DNA from: Victivallales bacterium Lenti_02
GTDB lineage: Bacteria; Verrucomicrobiota; Lentisphaeria; Oligosphaerales; Lenti-02
NCBI GenBank assembly: GCA_001603055.1
Contig: LVAZ01000213.1
Coordinates: forward strand, 1 to 18,226
Reading direction: 5' to 3'
Length of the DNA stretch: 18,226 nucleotides
Shown here: positions 7,582 through 15,396 of the stretch, piece after piece
Layout: each line of letters begins with the position of its first letter
Position numbering within the stretch: the first letter of the stretch is position 1
The notes under the pieces: generated by a model
The model's database searches: none
Seen by the model: only the letters and a program-made list of their open reading frames with translations
Told to the model about the DNA's origin: nothing
Made by a program: the position numbers and the translations under genes

Positions 7582-8221
7582 ATGACCCCAACCGAATCCG
7601 TTTCTTCCCGTCCGTGCGCCGGATTTTCCGATTTTCCCCGCTGGGTTTTCGACCTGCTGCTGGGGATCGGGCTTGGCCTGCTGGGCATGTTGATGTTTGG
7701 CCATCGTCCGCGCGGCTGCCGGGCGGTGCCGGTCGACACGGCCGAGGGCGAATTCCACGGCTGCGGGCGGGCCTGCCGCTATGCCCGGTCCTCCCGTTTC
7801 GCGCCGCTTTGCCTGAATTCCCGGAAACGGACAAGCTGCGGCCAGGAGCTGGTCCTGTGCAGCATCGGCTACGATCCCCGGTTCGGGTTGCCGTTCCCGG
7901 CCTTTCTGCCGATTGCCTGTTTCGTTGTCGTGCTGGTGGCCGGTCTGGTTTTCTGGCTGGTTTTCTCCACAGAGAGACAGGAACCCAGTCCCCGACGCCC
8001 GCCGTTGACTCTCGAACGTCTGCTGCTCCCCAGCCAACCCGATGCGGAGGGGCAGAAGCCGTCGCCGCCGTCCAACCGCCCGCCCGCTCCGGCAAAAATC
8101 CCCGAGGCACCGGTGGTCGAGCATGTCACGCCGCCGCCCGCCCTCGAACGGTTCCGGCAAATCCAGGCCGGTCCCCGGCCCGAGGACAAGGACGGCAATC
8201 CGCTGTCGAAAGGCGAGGCGC

Positions 8222-8232
<11 letters not shown>
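7582..8232 (+). CDS. Unrecognised two-helix membrane protein with six-cysteine loop and proline-rich tail
   Basis: Product of 216 residues; I do not recognise the family. Two hydrophobic helices are clear, at about 22-40 (VFDLLLGIGLGLLGMLMFG) and 105-128 (FPAFLPIACFVVVLVAGLVF). The loop between them is rich in Arg and Lys and holds six cysteines (46, 61, 65, 77, 86, 93) that could bind metal or form disulfides. The positive charge argues for a cytoplasmic loop and hence metal binding. The tail (130-216) is rich in Pro and charged residues and probably disordered. The start is uncertain, as the ATG at 7582 has no clear ribosome binding site. It is chosen because it follows the promoter at 7497-7525 and lies just before the first helix. 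The stop overlaps the end of hisF by 11 bases, tail to tail. Confidence 0.6.
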
Positions 8233-9001
<769 letters not shown>

Positions 9002-9003
9002 GG

Positions 9004-9633
9004 TCAGGGGTTCCAGCGGCAGAAATTGTCCAGCAGCTTGAGGCCGGGCCGCCCGCTCTTTTCCGGATGGAACTGGGAGGCGACGAGGTTGCCGCGGGCG
9101 ACGGCGCAGGCGAATTCCTGCCCGTAGACGGCGGTCGCCGCCACCAGCTCCGGCGGCGGGACGGGATAGTAGGAGTGGACGAAGTAGAACTCGGCGTCCT
9201 CGGGAATGCCTGCCCAGACCGGGTGCGGCTGGCGGAAGATCACCCGGTTCCAGCCCATGTGCGGGATTTTGAGGGGCTGGGGGTCGTCGCCCTCGCGCAG
9301 GTTGCCGGGGAAGCGGACCACCCGTCCGGGCAAGGCCCCCAGGCAGGGCACCCCGCCGTCCTCCTCGCTGTAGTCGAAGAGCAACTGGTAGCCGAAACAG
9401 ATGCCGAGAAAGGGCTTGCCGCTGTGCAGCGCCGCCAGCAGCGGGTCGAACAAGCCCATTTCGCGGAGGTTGGTCATGGCCGACTCGGCGGCGCCGACGC
9501 CGGGGAAGACCACCCGCTCGGCGGCGGCGAGGTCGGCGGGATCGGAGGTGACCTTGGCGGGATGCCCTAGCTTGGCGAAGGCGGCGGCGACGCTGGTGAG
9601 GTTGCCCGCCCGATAGTCAACGATGGCAATCAT
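9004..9633 (-). CDS. hisH: Imidazole glycerol phosphate synthase, glutaminase subunit HisH
   Basis: Class I glutamine amidotransferase that releases ammonia from glutamine for HisF. The 209 residues are of normal length. The catalytic triad is visible: Cys79 in the nucleophile elbow GICFGYQLL, and His189 and Glu191 in QFHPEKSG. IPHMGWN and FVHSYY are HisH signatures, and FPGVGA supplies the oxyanion-strand region. It is the first gene of a two-gene unit with hisF. The ATG at 9633 has no strong ribosome binding site, but the start MIAIVDYRAGNLTSV matches the family's N-terminus exactly where expected. A likely promoter lies at 9696-9723, divergent from that of the oxidoreductase gene. Confidence 0.95.
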   Translation of the reverse strand: MIAIVDYRAGNLTSVAAAFAKLGHPAKVTSDPADLAAAERVVFPGVGAAESAMTNLREMGLFDPLLAALHSGKPFLGICFGYQLLFDYSEEDGGVPCLGALPGRVVRFPGNLREGDDPQPLKIPHMGWNRVIFRQPHPVWAGIPEDAEFYFVHSYYPVPPPELVAATAVYGQEFACAVARGNLVASQFHPEKSGRPGLKLLDNFCRWNP

Positions 9634-9695
9634 GGGAGTTGGGTCCTGCGGCCCGGCTGGAAAACGGCCTCGGGAAGTGTCCCGGCAAGCGGGGT

Positions 9696-9723
9696 ACTAT
9701 AGAACTTGGCCTGCATATCGCAA
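9696..9723 (-). promoter_or_regulatory. Candidate sigma70 promoter of hisHF
   Basis: On the minus strand, TTGCGA (9723-9718), a 16-base spacer and TATAGT (9701-9696). Four and five of six positions match consensus. Transcription would begin about 56 bases before the hisH ATG. No attenuator-like leader peptide with a His run is seen in this short leader. Confidence 0.5.
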
Positions 9724-9733
9724 CCGTTTCCCC

Positions 9734-9761
9734 TTGACTCTTCGGTCTGGCGCTCTAATCT
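9734..9761 (+). promoter_or_regulatory. Candidate promoter of the Gfo/Idh/MocA gene
   Basis: TTGACT (9734-9739) is a five-of-six -35 box. At 16 bases distance TAATCT (9756-9761) is a weak -10 box. It stands in the 192-base divergent region between hisH and the oxidoreductase gene, about 65 bases before the ATG at 9826. Confidence 0.42.
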
Positions 9762-9825
9762 ACTGCCCGTCCGCGCGGTCCGATGGTCGGGCCGCCGCAA
9801 TCCCCCATCCGAGGACGAGCCCCCC

Positions 9826-10851
9826 ATGAGCAGCACGGACAAGGTGAAGGTGGCGATTATCGGCGCGGGCGGCATTGCCCGTGGCGTGCATCTGCCCTCG
9901 CTCAGCGAAATGGAAGACGTCGAGATGGTCGCCATCTGCGACCTCGTCGAGTCCCGCGCCAAAGAGCGCGCGGCCCAGTACGGCATCCCGAAGGTCTATA
10001 CCGTCTACAACGAGATGTTCGCGCAGGAGAAGATCGACGCGGTCTTCTGCCTGGTCGAGCCCGGCAACATGTTCCATATCGCCTGGCAGTCGATGCACGC
10101 GGGCTACGACACCTTCTGCGAGAAACCGCCGGGCATCACCTCCTACCAGACCGAGGCCCTGGCCCGCAAGTCGGCGGAGAGCGGCAGGAAGCTCATGGTC
10201 GGCTTCAACCGGCGCTTCATCCCGGCGGTGCGCAAGGTCAAGGAGATCGTGGACGCGCGGACCAAGGTGACCCAGGTCGAGGGCTGCTTCTACAAATTTG
10301 GTCAGGCGGCGTTCGACAAGGGCAGCCTGCCCGCCTTCACCTCCGACACGGTCCATGCGGTGGACCTGATCCGCTGGCTGGCGGGGGCCGAGAAGGCCGT
10401 GCAGGCCGCCACCGTGGTCGCCCAGTACGGCGATTCGCCCGTCGAGAACGCCTGGAACGGGGTCTGCCGCTTCGACAACGGCGTCACCGGCATCATCAAG
10501 GCCAACTACCGGGTCGGTGGCCGGGTGCATCATTTCCAGATGCACGGCGAGGGCGTGAGCGCCTTCATCGACCTCGGCTTCGGCGGCCAGGCGGCCGACG
10601 CCCGCATCCTGGTCCACAAGGGGGCCGAACGCTACAGCCTGGCCAGCGCCGGGGCCGCCGACGAGTCCGTCATGGACATCAGCGGCGAGGAACTCGCCGG
10701 GACCACGGCCTTCCACCGCTACTACGGCTACTACCAGGAGGACCGCCACTTCATCGACTGCGTGAAGAGCGGCGCCACGCCCGAGTCCAACATCGTCGAG
10801 GCCATCGCCAGCATGAAGCTGACCGAGGAATTCCTCGCCAAGGCCCTGTAG
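9826..10851 (+). CDS. Gfo/Idh/MocA-family NAD(P)-dependent oxidoreductase
   Basis: Cytoplasmic dehydrogenase of 341 residues, probably oxidising or reducing a sugar, inositol or sugar acid. The N-terminal Rossmann fold has VKVAIIGAGGIARGVHLPSL (7-26), whose GAGGIA loop binds the dinucleotide, and an acidic Asp39 at the end of the second strand (AICDL). The family motif EKP is at 99-101, its Lys100 being the usual catalytic lysine. The second-domain motif reads DTVHAVDLIRWL, giving Asp174, His177 and Asp180, the usual catalytic region. The C-terminal domain is the family's open beta-sheet. Substrate cannot be read from sequence. The ATG at 9826 is chosen for GAGGA upstream at 9811-9815 (spacing slightly long) and because the Rossmann strand begins six residues in. 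A strong terminator follows at 10871-10906, so this looks like a single-gene unit. Confidence 0.92.
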   Translation: MSSTDKVKVAIIGAGGIARGVHLPSLSEMEDVEMVAICDLVESRAKERAAQYGIPKVYTVYNEMFAQEKIDAVFCLVEPGNMFHIAWQSMHAGYDTFCEKPPGITSYQTEALARKSAESGRKLMVGFNRRFIPAVRKVKEIVDARTKVTQVEGCFYKFGQAAFDKGSLPAFTSDTVHAVDLIRWLAGAEKAVQAATVVAQYGDSPVENAWNGVCRFDNGVTGIIKANYRVGGRVHHFQMHGEGVSAFIDLGFGGQAADARILVHKGAERYSLASAGAADESVMDISGEELAGTTAFHRYYGYYQEDRHFIDCVKSGATPESNIVEAIASMKLTEEFLAKAL

Positions 10852-10870
10852 ACGGTTTCCCGTCGTCCGC

Positions 10871-10906
10871 CGCGGCGTCCCAGTCCGGGACGCCGCGTTT
10901 TCTTTG
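10871..10906 (+). terminator. Intrinsic terminator after the oxidoreductase gene
   Basis: A perfect 11-base-pair stem, CGCGGCGTCCC / GGGACGCCGCG, with loop AGTCC, is followed by TTTTCTTT. It starts 20 bases after the stop at 10851. There is no A-run on its left side, so it should act only rightward and not for the converging gene ending at 10924. Confidence 0.9.
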
Positions 10907-10923
10907 GCGCTTTGCTTGGGGTG

Positions 10924-13900
10924 CTACCGGGGTTGTCCCGCGAGTACGCGGTAGCCTCGGGGGGGGAGTTGGAGGACGAGTTTGCCGGGTTGGTCCGCGA
11001 CGGGCTGGCGGGGGTCGATGGCGTCGCGGTAGCGCCAGGTCCGGTCGGTGAAGCGGAGGGTCGCCTCGACGGGGACGTCGCGGTGGTTGACCACGGTCAG
11101 GAGGCGCTGTCCGCCGCTGCCCCGGAGCCCGGCGACGACGGTATCCACGTTCCGGCCATCCCCGGCCATGTCGCGGGAGGAGATGCGCAGGGGCATGGGG
11201 CCGATGGTGGCTTCGATCTGTTCGGCCAGGATGCGCAGTTTTTCGGCCAGGGCTGGGGGGTCGAGGAGCTTGGCCTCGGCGAGTTCCTGGAGGATGGGTT
11301 CGGGATTCTCCGGCAGGAAGACCACCTGGCCTTTGCCCCAGGCGCGGAGGCGGAGGCCGTGAACGCCGGTTTGCGGTTCGCCGAGGCCGGTCCACTGGAT
11401 GGGTTGGTCCCGGTGGGTGCGGGTGGGGAGGCGGTCGCAGTAGAGCACGCCGCCTTCATCGAGCCATTTCCGGAGCGGTCCGAGCGCTTCCGCGTGGAGG
11501 AATTCGGCATCGAGCAGGAACAGGCCCGCGTAGGGGACGGTTCCCGATTCCTGGACGATCTGCTCGGGTAGCACATCGAGATCGCCGAACACTCCCTTGA
11601 GCAGTTCGAGCAGGTGGTCCGGCCGGTTGTAGCCGTTGCGGATCATCTCGTGGGCGTTGGGATGGAGGACGGCCAGCCGCGAGCGGAGGGCGGGGGATGC
11701 GGTCAGCATGGGGCCCAGGCGCTCGATGCGCTGGAAGGCTTCCTTCGCCAGCGCCCAGCGTTCCGGCCGCGCCCCGCAGCCGGTGGCGGCGAGCCGGTGG
11801 ATGAAGGTGTTCAGATAGTCGGCTCCGTGCAGGACGGCGGTGAAGGCGCATTCGGCGCTGGCTTCGGGCGGATTCTGCTGGAAGGGCCAGTTGCGGTCGT
11901 CCAGTTCCACGTAGAATCCCCAGGGTTTGCGGCGGGCGCGGGCGATCTCGCGCATGTAGGACATGCCGTAGCTGGCCTGGACCATGCGGACCCGCTGGGA
12001 AGAGGGATAGAAATAGGGGTAGATGTCGAAGTCGATCCAGCCCGCGTGGCGGCTCCAGTCCAGGGCGTCCTGCACGCTTCGCTGCGGTCGCTGGTAGCCC
12101 AGGCCGACCGCCATGTAGGTGAGGAGAAGCTCCCAGGTGCCGGTTGCCCCGGCGGCTTTTTCCGCCGCTCCCAGACGGAAGATTTCCTCCGCCACCTGGC
12201 CCACGAAATCGGCCCGTGTCCAGAGGGCGTAGGGTTCCTGGCTGTCCTTGGTTGCCGCCAGGGGAATACCGTAGCGGCGCTCGAATTCGGCCTGGCAATG
12301 GGGGCAGTCCCAATCCATGTGCTCGGGGCCGAGATGGGGTTCGTCGAGCACCTTGGCGGTGAGCAGGCGGGGGGTGCGGTCGGCGATGTCGAGCAGGGGG
12401 GCGAGATGGTTGTGGACGGCTTCGCGCCCCGCCGGGGTGAACGGGCAGGGGGTCGGGGTCGCATTGCTGCGGAAGGTGGTGTAGCTGGAATATTCGAACA
12501 TCACCGCCATGCCCAGTTGGGTGGCCACGCGCTCGGCGTGGGCGCGGAGGTCGCGTCCGGGGGAGGGTGTTTCGCTGGCGAGAATCGCCGGGCTGGTGAT
12601 GGCGGCGGTGTTGAAGCCCGCCTCCCGAATGTCCCGCAGATGGGCGGCGACCCCCTCGGGGTCCAGGCAATGCCCGTCGGCCAGCAGGTCCACAAAACAG
12701 GCGAGGGGATAGAACCCCGCAGCGGGGAGGGACTCGACCACGAAGCAATCGGCCTGAGCGGTGACGAGGGGAATGCCGGGGAGGCTGGCCGCCGCCACCA
12801 GGCGATAGTGGCCGGGCGGGAGATTCGGCAGAGCGGTGGCATACCGGCTGCCGTCCGATTCCGGGACGGGGGGGATGACCCACGTTTTGCCGCGCGGGTC
12901 CTGAAGTGAGGCGGATAAAGTCGGGGCCGAGCCGCCGGCAAGATCGCCGCCGCCCGCCGGGACGGGGCCCTGGATGCGCAACGGAATGCGGTAGGTCTCG
13001 CCCTGGCGGGCGAGGCGGGAGACGATGGGGGACTCGATTTCGATCCGGAAGGCGCTCATGTTGTGGGGGCGGAGGTCCTGGCACCAGACGCGCAGGTCGG
13101 GGTCGTCCGTTCCGAGGCGAATCGGCCCGTCGGGGGTGAGGATTTCGAGGGTCGCCCCCTGGGCGTCGAAGAGGCGCTGGTTCTGCGGCTCGGCGGGGAA
13201 GACGCCTTCGCTGATTCCGGCTGCGGTGTGGAGCCGGTAGGGGAGCCCGGCATAGGTGCCGACCGGCAGGGAGACGGTGAGGGGCAGGCGCTGCACATCG
13301 AGGTCCTGACGGAGGGTGTAGCCGGTGTCAACCACGACCACGCCGTCGGCGAGACACTGCACCGTGCGCGCGCAGTCCAACACCCTCGGGTCGGCGGCGT
13401 AGGTGGTCTGTTCGGCGGGCCGGGCGGCCTGGGCGACGCCGGTAGTCCGGAAGGCGGGGCGGATACCGGTGGTGGTGGTGGTCTCCACCTCGACGGGGCC
13501 GGCCTGGTTGTGGTATCCCTGGCCGTCGCGCCGCAGCCAGACATCGACGAAGGAATCGACGGTGACCGGCCAGCGGTTCAGATAGCGCAGCTCGGTGCGG
13601 GGCCCCGGTGTCACCAGCGGCACGTCGCGGGCGGCAAAGACCAGCCGGAAATCGATGTTCCCCGTGGGTTCGAAGGTGGAGCGGTTGCGGGTCCAGACCA
13701 CCTGGAGATCGAGGGGATGACGGACGACCAGAGGCAGGTCGCGCCAGTCGATTCGCCGGTTTCCCTGCCATGCTTCGAGGCGGAGAAGGTGGGTTTCCTC
13801 GGTCAGCCGGGGGGGCGGCAGAGTCAGGGCGAAAGCGCCGTCCGCCGCCACGGCGACGGGCTTTCCGGCGAGCGAAACCCGGATTTCCGGTCCGCCGGCG

Positions 13901-15264
13901 ACCAGGCCGGCAATGGTGCCCCCGCCCACGGGCACGGCATCGAGCCGCAGGGTGCGGATGCCCGGTTCCGGTTCGCGGCGGAGGGCGTAGGCGGCGAGGC
14001 GGCGGACGAAGTCGTCGCCCAGAGGGCTGCGGAACAGGTCGTCGTCCGCCCCCAGCCGCAGGGGCTGGCATTGGGCGTTGACGGCCACGGTGCGTCCCTG
14101 GTGGAACGTGCCGTCCACGACCAGCGGCAGATCGCCGGCGGTCCACGGCACCACCGTGCCGGGCTTGGGGACCAGGGGCTGGCGGCGGGCCACCTGGCCG
14201 AGCCAGTTCCGGTCGAAACCCTGATTGAGCGGATGGGGTTCGCCGGGAACCGGGGACACGATGGCGGTCGAGGGGGAATCGCCGAGGGCGAAGCGGACGG
14301 GCAGGGCTTCGCGCAGGGGGTTGGGGAGGGCTTTGGCGTCGCTGAACGAGGTGGCCCCGCCGAAGCACAGCAGGGAGGCCCCGGAAGCCACCGCGTCGGC
14401 GATGCCCTGGGCTTGGGCGACGGTCAGCACGAAGGGGTCGATATCGAGCAGGACCACGGCGTCGTAGTTCCGAAAATCCTCGGCTTTCCCGGCCAGACCG
14501 AAGAACTCGAAATGGAGGCCGCGATAGAGGAACTCCTCGATTTCGGCGGCGGGCTCGACGGCGCGGAACGCCTCGGCCAGCCGGTAGTAACCGGCGGCGG
14601 CATGGCGGAGGATGAGGACTCGCGGCGCGGCCCGGCGGGGCAGGGCGACGATGGTCGGGGTGTAGGGGGCGTCCTCCGGCGGTCGGGAGAGAACCAGTTC
14701 GACTCCGTCCAGGAGCAGTTCGCCTGCGCCGTTCAGTTCGTCGATGTCATCGAGTCGGAAGGTGATTTCGCGGATATTGCCGAAGACCTGGCTCCAGATG
14801 TTGCGCACTCTGGAGGTGGGACGGGTGTCGATCTCGACCTCGACCCATTCCCCAACCGGGAAGGGTTTGCCGAGCAGTTCCTGCACGTCCCAGTTGTCGT
14901 GGGCGGTGTCGCTGGTGCGCAGGCGGAGAATGAAGCCGCCCTTGGGATCGATCAGCGGAGCGCTCAGCTTGGCCCGGAAACGCACGGCGGCGACATCCAG
15001 CCGGGGCGGCTGCGGATCGAGCGTGCGGGTGAGGAAGGCGGGTTCGCTTTTCTGCGGGTCGGCAAAGCCGAAGCGCCAGCGGAGCACCTGGCCGCGCTCG
15101 GGGTCCTCCACCGAGTCCACGGCGTTCTGCAAGCCCTCGCCCCGGTAATACTCCGGGGAGGCGCTGGCCGACCAGGACGGAGGGTCCAACTCCAGGCGGC
15201 GGGTGTAGGTGGTCTGCGCCATGGCGGTGGCTCCCAGCAACAGGCTCAGCAGCAGGCGGTTCAT
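10924..15264 (-). CDS. Giant exported GH42-like putative glycoside hydrolase with amidotransferase-like domains
   Basis: Product of 1446 residues. Residues 1-16 are a signal peptide (MNRLLLSLLLGATAMA), so it acts outside the cytoplasmic membrane. Order of regions: a jelly-roll, CBM-like domain (about 25-210); a flavodoxin/amidotransferase-like domain (212-425; PRVLILRHAA, YDAVVLLDID) without an obvious nucleophile; beta-rich linker domains (425-850); a TIM-barrel-like region (850-1185); an amidotransferase-like domain like the GH42 trimerisation domain (1190-1330); and a final beta domain. In the barrel, Glu975 in AKVLDEPHLG is the best acid/base candidate and Glu1120 in WGFYVELDDRNWP the best nucleophile candidate. 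A CPHC pair (987/990) follows the first, a layout common in GH42-like barrels. Substrate is unknown. The ATG at 15264 has GAGG five bases upstream and begins the signal peptide. The frame stays open to 17331, but that is antisense to the AsmA-like gene. Confidence 0.75.
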   Translation of the reverse strand: MNRLLLSLLLGATAMAQTTYTRRLELDPPSWSASASPEYYRGEGLQNAVDSVEDPERGQVLRWRFGFADPQKSEPAFLTRTLDPQPPRLDVAAVRFRAKLSAPLIDPKGGFILRLRTSDTAHDNWDVQELLGKPFPVGEWVEVEIDTRPTSRVRNIWSQVFGNIREITFRLDDIDELNGAGELLLDGVELVLSRPPEDAPYTPTIVALPRRAAPRVLILRHAAAGYYRLAEAFRAVEPAAEIEEFLYRGLHFEFFGLAGKAEDFRNYDAVVLLDIDPFVLTVAQAQGIADAVASGASLLCFGGATSFSDAKALPNPLREALPVRFALGDSPSTAIVSPVPGEPHPLNQGFDRNWLGQVARRQPLVPKPGTVVPWTAGDLPLVVDGTFHQGRTVAVNAQCQPLRLGADDDLFRSPLGDDFVRRLAAYALRREPEPGIRTLRLDAVPVGGGTIAGLVAGGPEIRVSLAGKPVAVAADGAFALTLPPPRLTEETHLLRLEAWQGNRRIDWRDLPLVVRHPLDLQVVWTRNRSTFEPTGNIDFRLVFAARDVPLVTPGPRTELRYLNRWPVTVDSFVDVWLRRDGQGYHNQAGPVEVETTTTTGIRPAFRTTGVAQAARPAEQTTYAADPRVLDCARTVQCLADGVVVVDTGYTLRQDLDVQRLPLTVSLPVGTYAGLPYRLHTAAGISEGVFPAEPQNQRLFDAQGATLEILTPDGPIRLGTDDPDLRVWCQDLRPHNMSAFRIEIESPIVSRLARQGETYRIPLRIQGPVPAGGGDLAGGSAPTLSASLQDPRGKTWVIPPVPESDGSRYATALPNLPPGHYRLVAAASLPGIPLVTAQADCFVVESLPAAGFYPLACFVDLLADGHCLDPEGVAAHLRDIREAGFNTAAITSPAILASETPSPGRDLRAHAERVATQLGMAVMFEYSSYTTFRSNATPTPCPFTPAGREAVHNHLAPLLDIADRTPRLLTAKVLDEPHLGPEHMDWDCPHCQAEFERRYGIPLAATKDSQEPYALWTRADFVGQVAEEIFRLGAAEKAAGATGTWELLLTYMAVGLGYQRPQRSVQDALDWSRHAGWIDFDIYPYFYPSSQRVRMVQASYGMSYMREIARARRKPWGFYVELDDRNWPFQQNPPEASAECAFTAVLHGADYLNTFIHRLAATGCGARPERWALAKEAFQRIERLGPMLTASPALRSRLAVLHPNAHEMIRNGYNRPDHLLELLKGVFGDLDVLPEQIVQESGTVPYAGLFLLDAEFLHAEALGPLRKWLDEGGVLYCDRLPTRTHRDQPIQWTGLGEPQTGVHGLRLRAWGKGQVVFLPENPEPILQELAEAKLLDPPALAEKLRILAEQIEATIGPMPLRISSRDMAGDGRNVDTVVAGLRGSGGQRLLTVVNHRDVPVEATLRFTDRTWRYRDAIDPRQPVADQPGKLVLQLPPRGYRVLAGQPR

Positions 15265-15296
15265 GGGTACCTCGCGACAGGTGGAGAGAGGGTTCC

Positions 15297-15324
15297 ACCA
15301 TACCATACGGCGGCTGGCGTGCAA
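15297..15324 (-). promoter_or_regulatory. Candidate sigma70 promoter of the GH42-like gene
   Basis: On the minus strand, TTGCAC (15324-15319), a 16-base spacer and TATGGT (15302-15297). A second TATGGT overlaps it at 15307-15302 but is too close to the -35. The leader would be ~25 bases and includes GAGG at 15273-15270 before the ATG. The same TTGCAC hexamer heads the divergent AsmA-gene promoter. Confidence 0.5.
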
Positions 15325-15360
15325 AGCCGCAGGGCATGGGTTCGTCGGCCTCTCCGTTGG

Positions 15361-15389
15361 TTGCACCTTGCCGCTGTTTGGCTTATGTT
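15361..15389 (+). promoter_or_regulatory. Candidate promoter of the AsmA-like gene, possibly giving a leaderless mRNA
   Basis: TTGCAC (15361-15366), a 17-base spacer and TATGTT (15384-15389). Three and four of six positions match consensus. A start site 7-8 bases downstream would fall at or next to the ATG at 15397, so the transcript could be leaderless. This would explain why no ribosome binding site is seen before 15385 or 15397. Confidence 0.4.
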
Positions 15390-15396
15390 GCCGTTC

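Noticed and set aside
8176..8190. Short hairpin GGCCGG-TCC-CCGGCC near the hisF/membrane-protein junction
   Set aside because: Only six base pairs, no T-run on either side, and inside coding sequence, so not supported as a terminator.
9760..10749. A 329-codon minus-strand frame opposite the oxidoreductase gene
   Set aside because: Antisense shadow; the + strand has the Rossmann, EKP and HxxD motifs of the Gfo/Idh/MocA family.
13063..15396. Upstream extension of the AsmA-like frame on the + strand
   Set aside because: Antisense to the GH42-like gene, low complexity. The transmembrane helix and AsmA pattern begin only after 15397.
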